The notes: a model not told the origin generated them from the sequence alone. A stretch of DNA of 64,000 nt from Streptomyces buecherae (GCF_014295035.1 NZ_CP060404.1:5744501-5808500); one strand, 5' to 3'; shown: positions 28,874 to 37,946, numbered from the stretch's first letter. Made by a program: numbers and translations.

Positions 28874-29779
28874 TCACGCCCCGCGCAGGAAATCCTCCAC
28901 CGTCGTGCGGAAGAGGTCCGGCGCGTCCACCCACGGGAAGTGGCCCACCTCGGGGAGGGCGCGGGCGCTGGCGTGGGCGAGGGAGGCGGCGACGAGTTCG
29001 CCGGCGCGTACGCCGGTCACGCCGTCCCGGGCGCCGGTCACCACGAGCGCCGGGCAGCGCACCGCCCGCAGCCGCTCCACCAGCGCGAGGCGGGCCGCCT
29101 CGTCCACGCCCTGCCAGAAGCCGGCCCGGGGGACGGGGCCGAGTTGGGCGCCCTCGCTCGCCGCGTGCGCCTGCTGCGGCTCCTCCCAGCGGCCGTAGGC
29201 CAGCGGTGCGGCGCGGCGCAGCAGGTCGCGTACGTCGTCCAGGTCGGAGGCGGTGGGCAGGGCCTGGACCGCCGTGTACGCGTCCTCCCACCAGGGCTCG
29301 TCGGAGCGGGCCTCGAAAATCTCGCGGGCGTCGTCGGGGAGTTCGCCCTGGAGCCGGGCGCCGGGGCAGACCAGGACGAGGTGGCTGAGCCGCTCGGGGT
29401 GGGCCGCGGCGTACGCCTGGGCCGTCGCCGCCGCGGCGTCGTGGGCGAACAGCGCGAACCGCTCAAGGCCGAGGTGCTGGCGCAGGGCCTCCAGGTCCTG
29501 GGCGAGGCGGGGGAACGCGTAGCCGCTCGGGTCGGTGGCCGGGGGCGAGGCGCCGGTGCCACGGCTGTCGGGGACGACCAGCGGCCGGTGCTGGTCGAGG
29601 CCGCCGAGGTCGCCGAGGTACGCGGCGTCCCGGCCGGGGCCGCCAGCGAGACAGACCAGCGGCGGCGCGGCGGCCCCGTCGCGCGGGCCGAGGACGCGGT
29701 AGGCGAGTTCGGCGCCGTCGTACGAGGCGTACCGGTGCGCGCCGGGGCGCAGGGCGTGCGGTGCGGTGGCATGCGACAT
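28874..29779 (-). CDS. Alpha/beta-hydrolase (proline-iminopeptidase-like) with Asp at the nucleophile elbow
   Basis: A 301-residue alpha/beta-hydrolase. It has the oxyanion motif CLAGGPGRDAAYLG, PDSRGTGAS and the family's lid, with acid TGARDGVTG and His in PEVGHFPW. The nucleophile elbow, normally GHSxGG, reads FAHDAAAATAQAYA around residue 115, so an Asp stands where Ser is expected. Asp nucleophiles occur in haloalkane dehalogenases and epoxide hydrolases, but there the context is HDWGG. It could be a changed mechanism or loss of hydrolase activity. ATG 29779 chosen. It is divergent from the LysR gene at 30068. Confidence 0.82.
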   Translation of the reverse strand: MSHATAPHALRPGAHRYASYDGAELAYRVLGPRDGAAAPPLVCLAGGPGRDAAYLGDLGGLDQHRPLVVPDSRGTGASPPATDPSGYAFPRLAQDLEALRQHLGLERFALFAHDAAAATAQAYAAAHPERLSHLVLVCPGARLQGELPDDAREIFEARSDEPWWEDAYTAVQALPTASDLDDVRDLLRRAAPLAYGRWEEPQQAHAASEGAQLGPVPRAGFWQGVDEAARLALVERLRAVRCPALVVTGARDGVTGVRAGELVAASLAHASARALPEVGHFPWVDAPDLFRTTVEDFLRGA

Positions 29780-30055
29780 TCGTCCAGCTTGCCGCATCCG
29801 CCCGCCCGTCCCACGCGGCGTGCGCGCGGGGCGCGTCGTCCCGGCGCGCGGGGCCAGCGGGGTGCTGGGACACGGGGCTGGCGGGTTACGGCGGGCGGGG
29901 CCCGTGGTGTCGGTCGCGGGCCTGGGCGGGGGAGGGGCGCGCCGATTGCGCGGCTTTGGCCTGCGGCTTGGTGCGGGTGGGGCGTCAGAGGTGCGTGCCG
30001 GAGGCCCTTCTATACGCGTAACGAGGGGATCTGCCGCTCAACCCCAACATCTGCT

Positions 30056-30061
30056 TATGAT
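30056..30061 (+). promoter_or_regulatory. -10 element for leaderless LysR transcript
   Basis: TATGAT ends 6 bp before the GTG at 30068, so transcription would be expected to start at or within a base of the start codon. No good ribosome binding site exists at usable spacing (GAAGG is 1 nt away). No clear -35 seen. Confidence 0.45.
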
Positions 30062-30067
30062 GAAGGC

Positions 30068-30973
30068 GTGTTCGATTCCCGGCACATCCACACGTTCCGC
30101 GAGGTCCTCAAAGCCGGCTCGTACTCCGGCGCGGCCCGCGTGCTCGGCTATACGCAGCCCGCGATCACGCAGCAGATGAAGGCCCTGGAACGGGACGTCG
30201 GCACCGCGCTGTTCACCCGCGTTGGCCGGCAGATGCGGTTGACCGAGGCGGGCGAGGCGCTGGCCCGGCACGCCGACGTCATCCTCGACACCATCGCCAC
30301 GGCCCAGCAGCAGATGGACGCCATCACCCGGCTGCGCGCGGGCCGGGTGCGGGTGTGCGCCTTCCCCAGCGCCAGCGCGACGCTGATACCCGAGGTCATG
30401 GCCTCGCTCGCGGTCGGCCACCCGGGCGTGCGGGTGGAACTCCTGGAGGGCGAGCCGCCCGAGTCGCTGCGCCGCCTCGCGCGCGGCGAGTGCGACATCA
30501 CGCTGGCCTTCACCTACCCCGGCCTGCACGAGGAGGTGCCGGACGAGGTGGTGGAGGTGCGCCTGTTCGAGGACCAGCTCACGATCCTGCTGCCCACGGG
30601 GCACCCGCTGGCCAGGCGGCGCGCGGTCAAGCTCATCGACCTGGCCGAGGAACGGTGGATCGCCGGCTGTCTGCGATGTCGGGCCAACTTCCTGCACGAG
30701 TGCGCCGAGCAGGGCTTCGCGCCCGACATCGCCTTCACCTCCGACGACAACCTGGTCGTGCAGAGCCTGGTCGCGGCGGGCGTGGGAGTGGCCATGATGC
30801 CCTCGCTGGTGCTGTCCTTCCTGTGTCACCAGAAGGTCGCGGGGCGGGCCCTGGACCCGGCCTCGCGCCGGCAGGTCTCGGCGTACGTGCTCCGCGAGCA
30901 CCTGCGCGTTCCGGCCACCGCGCTGGTCCTCGACGAGCTGCGGGCCGCCGCCGAGCGCCGCGTCGGCTGCTGA
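30068..30973 (+). CDS. LysR family transcriptional regulator
   Basis: A 301-residue LysR regulator. Its HTH reads HIHTFREVLKAGSYSGAARV then GYTQPAITQQMKALERDVG, followed by the effector domain (RVRVCAFPSASATLIPEVM, DITLAFTYPG, GVGVAMMPSLVLSF). The GTG at 30068 is placed by the family start FDSRH and by the -10 box, implying a leaderless mRNA. It precedes the cysteine dioxygenase and YeiH-type exporter genes on the same strand, so a role in sulfur-amino-acid control is plausible. The hydrolase on the other strand is an alternative target. Confidence 0.9.
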   Translation: MFDSRHIHTFREVLKAGSYSGAARVLGYTQPAITQQMKALERDVGTALFTRVGRQMRLTEAGEALARHADVILDTIATAQQQMDAITRLRAGRVRVCAFPSASATLIPEVMASLAVGHPGVRVELLEGEPPESLRRLARGECDITLAFTYPGLHEEVPDEVVEVRLFEDQLTILLPTGHPLARRRAVKLIDLAEERWIAGCLRCRANFLHECAEQGFAPDIAFTSDDNLVVQSLVAAGVGVAMMPSLVLSFLCHQKVAGRALDPASRRQVSAYVLREHLRVPATALVLDELRAAAERRVGC

Positions 30974-31165
30974 TCCGCTGACCCCGGCACCGCCGCCGTC
31001 ACCGATCGCGCGGCCCGTGGCACGGCCCGCCGCACGGCATCCGGAGCCGCCGCTCGCCCACCACTCGCGCCGGCCCGTGCGCGCGGCCATCCATAAGCGC
31101 GGGCCCCGGTGCGGCCAAGGAACTGTTGTTAGACGGCGCGCGGGGGCCGGCGTGAGGCTTCGAGC

Positions 31166-31738
31166 ATGCGTACTCCGACCGCTCCCACGCCCTTCCGGGC
31201 CGCACGCACGACCGCGCGTCTCGACGCCCTCGTCGAGGACGTGCGGGAGGCCGTGGGTCGGGGCCTGCCGCCGGACCTGACGGCCTACCTGGTGGGCGAA
31301 CGGCTCGGCCCCCACCTCACCTGTCCCGACCTCCTCACCGACGAGCAGCGCGAGGGCGACCCCGACACCTACCGGCAGCACCTGCTCTACGCCGAGCGGG
31401 ACGGCAGCTTCTCCGTCGTGGCCCTGGTGTGGCTGCCGGGCCAGCGGACGTCCATCCACGACCACGTGTCCTGGTGCGTGACCGGGGTGCACGAGGGCGA
31501 GGAGAGCGAGCGCCGCTACCGCCTGGTCTCCGACGGCGCCACCTCGCGCCTGGTGGCCACCCAGGACGTCGTCAACCCGCTCGGCTCGGTGTGCGGCTTC
31601 GCGCCCCCCGGCGACATCCACCGGGTGAGCAACGACGGCACCGAGACGGCCATCTCGATCCACATCTACGGGGCCGACATCGCGCGGCTCGGCACCAGCG
31701 TGCGCCGCGTGTACGAGCTACCCGCGGACGAGCTGTGA
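31166..31738 (+). CDS. Cysteine dioxygenase family protein (cupin)
   Basis: A 190-residue type I cysteine dioxygenase. Iron ligands are in SIHDHVSWCVTGVHEG (His at ~98 and ~100) and DIHRVSN (His ~152), the 3-His site of this thiol dioxygenase fold. The enzyme converts cysteine with O2 to cysteine sulfinate in the cytoplasm. Its stop overlaps the start of the YeiH-type gene by 4 bp, so both are coupled; sulfite or sulfate formed by cysteine breakdown would then be exported. An ATG at 31166 opens the protein. Confidence 0.9.
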   Translation: MRTPTAPTPFRAARTTARLDALVEDVREAVGRGLPPDLTAYLVGERLGPHLTCPDLLTDEQREGDPDTYRQHLLYAERDGSFSVVALVWLPGQRTSIHDHVSWCVTGVHEGEESERRYRLVSDGATSRLVATQDVVNPLGSVCGFAPPGDIHRVSNDGTETAISIHIYGADIARLGTSVRRVYELPADEL

Positions 31739-32931
31739 GCCGGCCGCGCTCGGCCCACCCGCCCCAGCTACGGGCGCAGCCGCGCCCCCACCCGCGCCCC
31801 GCGAGCGCCCTGCCCGCCCCACCCCGGGCGGCAGCCGCGCTGCCCCCGCCGCCCAGCACGCCTGCCCGATCGAACACGGGGCGGGACGAACAACCGCCGC
31901 CCGCGCGTGCCCGTTCGGACAAGCTGAGCGGCCTCGCGCTCGCCGCCGGCGGCGTCGCCGTGGCCTGGGCGGCGCACCAACTGCTCCCCGCCGTCCCGAT
32001 GTTGACCATCGCGGTGGTGCTCGGCGTGGTCGCGGCGCACGTGCGCGGCGTGCGCGCCCTGGTACGGGGCCGCTGCCGCCCCGGCCTGTCGTACGCCGGC
32101 AAGCGGCTGATGCGCCTGGGCATCGTGCTGCTCGGCCTCAAGCTGAGCCTGGACGACGTGCTCGGCCTCGGCTGGGCGACGGTGGGCATGGTGTTCGCCG
32201 TGGTCGGGGCGACGTTCTTCGGCACCCTGTGGCTCGGCCGCAAGCTCGGCCTCCAGGGTGACCAGCCGCTGCTGATCGCCACCGGCTACTCGATCTGCGG
32301 CGCCTCCGCGATCGGCGCGGTCAGCGAGGCGTCCGACAGCGACGAACGGGACGTGGCGACCTCGGTGGCCCTGGTGACCCTGTGCGGCACCCTCGCCATC
32401 GCCGTACTTCCGCTGCTGCAACACCCGCTCGGGCTTAGCGACGCGGAGTTCGGCCGCTGGGCCGGGGCCAGCGTGCACGACGTGGGGCAGGTGGTGGCCA
32501 CCGCGCAGACCGCGGGCTCCGCCGCGCTAGGCGACGCGGTACTGGTCAAGCTCATGCGCGTGGCGATGCTCGCGCCCCTGGTGGCGGCCGTGGCCCTGTC
32601 CGTACGGGCCCGGGCCCGTACGCGGACGGACGCGCCCGCCGGCGAGGGGCGGCCCGGGGCCGCCAAGCGCCGGCCGCCGCTGGTGCCCCTGTTCGTCGCC
32701 GGCTTCCTGGCGATGGTCGCCCTGCGCAGCACCGGCGTGCTGCCCGGCGCCGCCATCGACGTCGCCGGGCACGCGCAGGAACTCCTGCTGGCCGCCGCCC
32801 TGTTCGGCCTCGGCAGCGCGGTGCACCTGCCCACGCTGGCCCGCACGGGCGGCCGGGTCGCCGCGCTCGGCCTGTGCTCGTGGGTGGTGATCGGGGGCGT
32901 CTCGTACGCGGGCGTCCTGCTGACGGCGTAG
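31735..32931 (+). CDS. YeiH/UPF0324 family putative sulfate exporter
   Basis: A 398-residue membrane protein with about ten hydrophobic segments after a ~60-residue Pro/Ala/Arg-rich cytoplasmic start. Family landmarks are GKRLMRLGIVLLGLKLSLDD, GYSICGASAIGAVS and VHDVGQVVATAQTAGS. UPF0324/YeiH proteins are proposed exporters of sulfate or sulfite in organisms degrading organosulfur compounds, which fits the coupled cysteine dioxygenase. The GTG at 31735 overlaps the preceding stop (GTGA). It is followed by a large stem-loop. Confidence 0.9.
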   Translation: MSRPRSAHPPQLRAQPRPHPRPASALPAPPRAAAALPPPPSTPARSNTGRDEQPPPARARSDKLSGLALAAGGVAVAWAAHQLLPAVPMLTIAVVLGVVAAHVRGVRALVRGRCRPGLSYAGKRLMRLGIVLLGLKLSLDDVLGLGWATVGMVFAVVGATFFGTLWLGRKLGLQGDQPLLIATGYSICGASAIGAVSEASDSDERDVATSVALVTLCGTLAIAVLPLLQHPLGLSDAEFGRWAGASVHDVGQVVATAQTAGSAALGDAVLVKLMRVAMLAPLVAAVALSVRARARTRTDAPAGEGRPGAAKRRPPLVPLFVAGFLAMVALRSTGVLPGAAIDVAGHAQELLLAAALFGLGSAVHLPTLARTGGRVAALGLCSWVVIGGVSYAGVLLTA

Positions 32932-33022
32932 CGGCCCGGCCCGCGCGGACTCCTCCCACCGCGCCACCCCGGCCGCCGCCAGGCGCCGGGCCCACCACCC
33001 CCGGGCCCGGGCCACGCGCGGC

Positions 33023-33064
33023 GCCGGGCCCGGGAACGTACGGCCGTACGACCCCGGGCCCGGC
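33023..33064 (+). terminator. Compound stem-loop after the YeiH gene
   Basis: Outer perfect 12-bp arms 33023-33034 and 33053-33064 enclose an inner palindrome CGTACGGCCGTACG at 33037-33050, giving one long near-continuous hairpin about 90 bp after the stop. The rest of 32932-33281 (350 bp) holds no gene that I can see. Confidence 0.65.
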
Positions 33065-33281
33065 CCCGTCGTCCCGCGCGGGGGCTTCGCGTGGGGCCTC
33101 ATGTGGGGCGTGCCGGTCTCCCGTACGTTCGTGTTCGGCGGGCGCCCCCGGCCGTCTGGCCACGGCCGCGCACGGGGCCGCGCCGCGACCCGGATGACGC
33201 CGAGGGCGTAGGCCCGATGGCCGAGCGGAACACCGCCTTCAGACAGGGGTCAACTCGGTTCGTGGCCCTTACTCTGACGCC

Positions 33282-34970
33282 ATGACCGACCTCGATCCGC
33301 GCTCCGTGGATGCCGGCGCGGCCCCCACACCCGCCGGCGGCGCGGGTGCCGTCCGGGCCGCCGGCGGCATATCCGGCGCCGCACCCGACGCCTCCGCCCC
33401 GCCCAGCCCCTCCCGCCCCGCGCCCGACACCGCCACGGCGACCGAAGCCCCACCCCGCGAGGCGCCCGACGACCGGCCCGACGGCGGAGGCGCCGACACG
33501 GCCGGCGACGCGACCGGGCACGAGGCCCCGGACAGCGCCCGGGACCGAGCGCGGGACGGGGCCGACGCCGAGATCCCCGCGAGCGAGGCCACCGTCTTCA
33601 GCCGGGCCTATCGCGCGCTCACCCTCGGGATCATCTCCGTCGTCTCGCTCATCGCCTTCGAGGCGAGCGCGGTCACCACGGTCATGCCGGTGGCGGCGGA
33701 CCGGCTCGACGGCGTGGGGCTGTACGCCTTCGCCTTCTCCGGCTACTTCACCGCCAGCCTGTTCGCCATGACGCTCTCCGGCGAGTGGTGCGACCGCAGG
33801 GGCCCGCTGGCGCCGCTGTTCGCCGGGGTCGCCGCGTTCGGCGCGGGACTGGTCGTCGCGGGCTCGGCCACGCAGATGTGGATGTTCATCGTCGGCCGCG
33901 GCGTCCAGGGCATCGGCGGCGGCCTGGTCATCGTGTCGCTGTACGTCGTCGTCGGCCGCGCCTTCCCACAGCGGCTCCAGCCCGCCGTGCTCGCCTCGTT
34001 CTCCGCCGCCTGGGTGCTGCCCGTGATCGTCGGCCCGGTGGTGGCCGGCACGATCGCCGATCACGTCGGGTGGCGCTGGGTCTTCCTCGGCATGCCCGTC
34101 CTGGTGCTGCTGCCGCTGATGGTGATGCTGCCCGCGCTGCGCACGCTGCCGCCCGGCGGGCACAGCACGGCGATGGACCGCCGCCGCATCCTGCTGGCCC
34201 TCGCGGTCGCGGCCGGCGCCGGGCTGCTCCAGTTCGCCGTGCAGGACCTGCGCTGGCTCTCGCTGCTGCCCGGCGTCGCCGGCGCCGCGCTGCTCGTGCC
34301 GTGCGTCCTGCGGCTGCTGCCCGCCGGCACCTTCCGCGCCGCGCGCGGGCTGCCGTCGGTGGTGTTGCTGCGTGGCCTGGCGGCCGGCACCTTCCTGGGC
34401 GCCGAGTCCTTCGTACCGCTGATGCTCGTCACCGAGCGCGGCCTGTCCCCGACCATGGCCGGCCTCTCGCTCACCGGCGGCGGCCTGACCTGGGCCCTTG
34501 GCTCGTACGCGCAGAGCCGGCCGCGCCTGCACGCGCACCGGGAGCGGCTGATGGGCGTCGGCATGCTCATGATCGCGGTGTCCATCGCGCTGGCGGCCAC
34601 CGCGCTGATCGACGGGGTGCCCGCGTGGATCGTCGCCGCCTCCTGGGTCATCGGCGGCTTCGGCATGGGCGTGACGATCTCCGGCGGCAGCGTGCTGCTG
34701 CTCAAGCTCTCCCGCCCGGAGGACGCGGGCTCCAACGCGGCATCGCTCCAGGTCTCCGACGCGCTCGGCAACATCTCGCTGCTCGGCGCGAGCGGCGTGC
34801 TCTTCGTCGCCTTCGGCGGCGGCTCCGCCACGGTCGGCACCCACGACGCGGCCGACGCCGCCGGCTCCAGCGACCACCCGGCCGCCTTCGCCGCGGTCCT
34901 GCTCGGCATGGCCGCGATGGCCCTGGTCGGGGCTTTCGTGACGACGCGGCTGCGGCCGGGAAAGGCGTAG
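33282..34970 (+). CDS. MFS transporter, multidrug-efflux type
   Basis: A 562-residue major-facilitator protein. About 110 residues of disordered Ala/Pro/Asp-rich cytoplasmic sequence precede the membrane part, which begins ALTLGIISVVSLIAFEASAV. The motif FAMTLSGEWCDRRGPLAP is the loop 2-3 MFS signature, and FIVGRGVQGIGGGLVIVSLY follows. Roughly 12-14 membrane segments. No regulator is adjacent; the substrate is unknown. The ATG at 33282 is the only good start. The toxin-antitoxin operon follows 32 bp later. Confidence 0.88.
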   Translation: MTDLDPRSVDAGAAPTPAGGAGAVRAAGGISGAAPDASAPPSPSRPAPDTATATEAPPREAPDDRPDGGGADTAGDATGHEAPDSARDRARDGADAEIPASEATVFSRAYRALTLGIISVVSLIAFEASAVTTVMPVAADRLDGVGLYAFAFSGYFTASLFAMTLSGEWCDRRGPLAPLFAGVAAFGAGLVVAGSATQMWMFIVGRGVQGIGGGLVIVSLYVVVGRAFPQRLQPAVLASFSAAWVLPVIVGPVVAGTIADHVGWRWVFLGMPVLVLLPLMVMLPALRTLPPGGHSTAMDRRRILLALAVAAGAGLLQFAVQDLRWLSLLPGVAGAALLVPCVLRLLPAGTFRAARGLPSVVLLRGLAAGTFLGAESFVPLMLVTERGLSPTMAGLSLTGGGLTWALGSYAQSRPRLHAHRERLMGVGMLMIAVSIALAATALIDGVPAWIVAASWVIGGFGMGVTISGGSVLLLKLSRPEDAGSNAASLQVSDALGNISLLGASGVLFVAFGGGSATVGTHDAADAAGSSDHPAAFAAVLLGMAAMALVGAFVTTRLRPGKA

Positions 34971-34978
34971 TACGGCGT

Positions 34979-34994
34979 GGTACCACGTGGTACC
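34979..34994. promoter_or_regulatory. Perfect 16-bp palindrome, toxin-antitoxin operator
   Basis: GGTACCACGTGGTACC is self-complementary over all 16 bases and ends 8 bp before the antitoxin ATG. RHH antitoxins bind such palindromes and repress their own operon. Confidence 0.7.
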
Positions 34995-35002
34995 GTGCCG
35001 GT

Positions 35003-35200
35003 ATGGCCGCACTCAACCTGCGTTTCACGGAAGAAGAACTCGACGCCCTCAGAGAACGCGCGGAAGCTGAGGGGCGCAGCATGCAGGCGTTCGCTCACGA
35101 CGCCGTGATGGTCGCCATAAACGAACACTCCCGGCTCTACAACGAGGCCGCCGATCACGTGCTGAAGGTCAGCGCCGAGCTGAACCGGAGGCTCGCCTGA
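35003..35200 (+). CDS. Ribbon-helix-helix antitoxin
   Basis: A 65-residue protein: AALNLRFTEEELDALRERAE followed by GRSMQAFAHDAVMVAI is a ribbon-helix-helix (Arc/CopG-like) DNA-binding unit; the rest is a helix expected to neutralise the toxin. It overlaps the Fic/Doc gene by one base (TGATG) and lies directly behind a perfect palindrome, as expected of an autoregulated type II antitoxin. Confidence 0.85.
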   Translation: MAALNLRFTEEELDALRERAEAEGRSMQAFAHDAVMVAINEHSRLYNEAADHVLKVSAELNRRLA

Positions 35201-35577
35201 TGAAGTTCCTGGACCTGCCCCAGTTGTTGGGGCTCGCCCAGCGTCTCGGGGAGAGCGAGGTGCGCGACTACGGATTGCTGGAGTCCGCACTCGCTCGCCC
35301 CCAGGCCAGCGTGTTCGGCCAGGACGCGTACCCCGACGTGTGGCAGAAGGCCGCAGCGCTGATGGAGTCGCTGGCCCGAAACCACGCCATGGTGGATGGC
35401 AACAAGCGCCTCGCCTGGTACGCGACCTGGGTCTTTCTGCACGTCAACGGCCATCCGCTGGTCGAGGGCTTCGACGTGGACGAGGCTGAGCGCTTCGTCT
35501 TGAACGTGGCCCAGGGCGAGCTGGACGTACCCAAGATCGCGGAATTGCTGCCGCGATTCGCGGCTTCCTCGGCGTAA
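35200..35577 (+). CDS. Fic/Doc family (death-on-curing) toxin
   Basis: A 125-residue Doc-like protein. The Fic active-site loop is NHAMVDGNKRLAWYA (H-x3-D-G-N-K-R). In Doc proteins this motif serves AMP- or phosphate-transfer to targets such as EF-Tu. Length and the N-terminal LPQLLGLAQRLGE...DYGLLESALARPQ match the death-on-curing subfamily. It starts at 35200 overlapping the antitoxin stop. No inhibitory Fic helix motif is seen in the toxin itself, so the antitoxin must supply inhibition. Confidence 0.9.
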   Translation: MKFLDLPQLLGLAQRLGESEVRDYGLLESALARPQASVFGQDAYPDVWQKAAALMESLARNHAMVDGNKRLAWYATWVFLHVNGHPLVEGFDVDEAERFVLNVAQGELDVPKIAELLPRFAASSA

Positions 35578-35722
35578 ACATCCACGCCCCGGCGTGACGG
35601 GGGCGGGGGGAGTGTGACCTGAGTCCCACCCCCGCCCCACCACCCCCCGTACGCCCGTGCCGGGGGTGGTGGCACGGGTACGCTGACGCGGTTGCCGATC
35701 CCGAGCCAGCCCGACGGAGACC

Positions 35723-37507
35723 GTGACTACCACCGCGAACCACCACCTCTCACCCGCCTTCCCCGGCCGGGCCCCCTGGGGTACGGCGAACAAGCTGCGT
35801 GCCTGGCAGCAGGGGGCGATGGACAAGTACATCCAGGAGCAGCCGCGCGACTTCCTGGCCGTCGCGACGCCCGGCGCCGGTAAGACCACCTTCGCCCTGA
35901 CGCTGGCCTCCTGGCTGCTGCACCACCACGTCGTGCAGCAGGTCACCGTGGTCGCGCCGACCGAGCACCTGAAGAAGCAGTGGGCCGAGGCCGCGGCGCG
36001 GGTCGGCATCAAGCTCGACCCGGAGTACTCGGCCGGCCCGGTCAGCCGCGAGTACCACGGCGTGGCCGTCACCTACGCGGGCGTCGGCGTGCGCCCCATG
36101 CTGCACCGCAACCGCTGCGAGCAGCGCAAGACGCTGGTCATCCTGGACGAGATCCACCACGCGGGCGACTCCAAGTCCTGGGGCGAGGCGTGCCTGGAGG
36201 CGTTCGACCCGGCCACCCGCCGGCTCGCGCTGACCGGCACGCCCTTCCGCTCGGACACCAACCCGATCCCGTTCGTGACGTACGAGGAGGGCAACGACGG
36301 CATCCGCCGCTCCTCGGCCGACTACACGTACGGCTACGGCAACGCGCTCGGCGACGGCGTCGTGCGCCCGGTGATCTTCCTGTCGTACAGCGGGAACATG
36401 CGCTGGCGGACCAAGGCCGGCGACGAGATCGAGGCCCGGCTCGGCGAGCCGATGACCAAGGACGCCATCTCGCAGGCGTGGCGCACCGCGCTCGACCCGC
36501 GCGGCGAGTGGATGCCCAACGTGCTGGCCGCCGCCGACCGCCGCCTCAGCGAGGTGCGCAAAGCTATCCCGGACGCCGGCGGCCTGGTGATCGCCAGCGA
36601 CCAGGAGCAGGCCCGCGCGTACGCCAAGCTGCTACGCAAGATCACCGGCGACGGGCCGACGGTCGTGCTCTCCGACGAGACCGCGGCCTCACAGCGCATC
36701 GACGAGTTCAGCCAGTCCGACAGCCGCTGGATGGTCGCGGTGCGGATGGTGTCCGAGGGCGTGGACGTGCCCCGGCTCGCGGTCGGCGTGTACGCCACCA
36801 CCGTCTCGACGCCGCTGTTCTTCGCGCAGGCCGTGGGCCGCTTCGTACGGTCCCGGCGGCGCGGCGAGACCGCCTCCGTCTTCCTGCCGACCATCCCGAC
36901 GCTGCTCGGCTTCGCGAACGAGATGGAGGTCGAGCGCGACCACGTCCTCGACAAGCCCAAGAAGGAGGGCGAGGACAACCCGTACGCGGAGGAGGACAAG
37001 CTCCTCCAGGAGGCCGAGCGGCAGCAGGACGAGGACACCGGCGAGCAGGACCAACTCTCCTTCGAGGCGCTGGAGTCGGACGCCGTCTTCGACCGGGTGC
37101 TCTACGACGGCGCCGAGTTCGGCATGCAGGCGCACCCCGGCAGCGAGGAGGAGCAGGACTACCTCGGCATCCCGGGCCTGCTCGAACCCGATCAGGTGCA
37201 GATGCTGCTCCAGCGCCGGCAGTCGCGGCAGATCGCGCACAGCCGCAAGAAGCCCGACGAGGAGGCCGACCTCCTCGAACTGCCCGCCGACCGTCGCCCC
37301 GTCGTCAGCCACAAGGAACTCCTCGCCCTGCGGAAGGAGTTGAACGGCCTGGTCGGCGCGTACGTACACCAGAGCGGCAAGCCGCACGGCGTGATCCACA
37401 CTGAGCTGCGCCGGGTCTGCGGCGGCCCGCCGAGCGCGGAGGCCACCGCCGGCCAGATCCGTGAGCGGATCAAGAAGGTCCGGGAGTGGGCCACCCGCAT
37501 GCGCTGA
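35723..37507 (+). CDS. SF2 DEAD/DEAH-type helicase
   Basis: A 594-residue superfamily 2 ATPase. Walker A ATPGAGKTT is near residue 50, Walker B LDEIHH near 143, and motif III-like TGTPFRSD near 170. The second RecA domain has VRMVSEGVDVPRLAVGVYAT and the arginine-finger segment QAVGRFVRSRR. The C-terminal ~180 residues are acidic and helical with no domain that I know. Similar helicases are conserved core genes in Streptomyces; the nucleic-acid substrate is unknown. A GTG at 35723 preceded by ACGGAG opens the gene. Confidence 0.9.
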   Translation: MTTTANHHLSPAFPGRAPWGTANKLRAWQQGAMDKYIQEQPRDFLAVATPGAGKTTFALTLASWLLHHHVVQQVTVVAPTEHLKKQWAEAAARVGIKLDPEYSAGPVSREYHGVAVTYAGVGVRPMLHRNRCEQRKTLVILDEIHHAGDSKSWGEACLEAFDPATRRLALTGTPFRSDTNPIPFVTYEEGNDGIRRSSADYTYGYGNALGDGVVRPVIFLSYSGNMRWRTKAGDEIEARLGEPMTKDAISQAWRTALDPRGEWMPNVLAAADRRLSEVRKAIPDAGGLVIASDQEQARAYAKLLRKITGDGPTVVLSDETAASQRIDEFSQSDSRWMVAVRMVSEGVDVPRLAVGVYATTVSTPLFFAQAVGRFVRSRRRGETASVFLPTIPTLLGFANEMEVERDHVLDKPKKEGEDNPYAEEDKLLQEAERQQDEDTGEQDQLSFEALESDAVFDRVLYDGAEFGMQAHPGSEEEQDYLGIPGLLEPDQVQMLLQRRQSRQIAHSRKKPDEEADLLELPADRRPVVSHKELLALRKELNGLVGAYVHQSGKPHGVIHTELRRVCGGPPSAEATAGQIRERIKKVREWATRMR

Positions 37508-37946
37508 CGGGGCGGCCGGCCTGGCCCTGGCCCCGCCTCTGCCGCCGGCCCGGGCCCGCCCCCCGCCGCTGGCCCGGGCCCGCCCCCGTCGCGGGGCTGG
37601 CGCGCCCCCGGGCGCGCCACCTCGCCGTACGGTCGGCCCGGCGCACCGTCGCGCCCCTCCGCGCTCCCGTACGCCACCGGCTCGACCCGCCGAATGCGGG
37701 CCATCGGCCCATATCGGGGCGCACACCGGGCGTGAGGTGTCGCGCAGTTGACCGGATTGTGGACGAGCTCTTCCGCTGAGCGAACCCGCTCGCTAGCGTT
37801 CCCCCACGCACACGCCCCGTGGCAGCGCCGCCGCGGAGCGCGGCCGGTGCGTGCGAACCGCGACCGGTGGCCTCTTCCGCGCGCTGCCGATGGGACCGGT
37901 GGCGCTGAACCGGAATCGGCCGCCACTCACCCGAGAAGGGGGCGTC
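37508..37946. other. Intergenic stretch of 439 bp with 17-bp direct repeat
   Basis: No gene. GGCCCGGGCCCGCCCCC occurs twice, at 37547-37563 and 37571-37587, right after the helicase, and may form alternative hairpins serving as terminator. The second half is the leader of the IclR gene. Confidence 0.5.

Noticed and set aside
28469..30067. Upstream in-frame extension of the second LysR gene
   Set aside because: It reads through the hydrolase gene on the other strand and has no LysR-like sequence; the family start lies at 30068.
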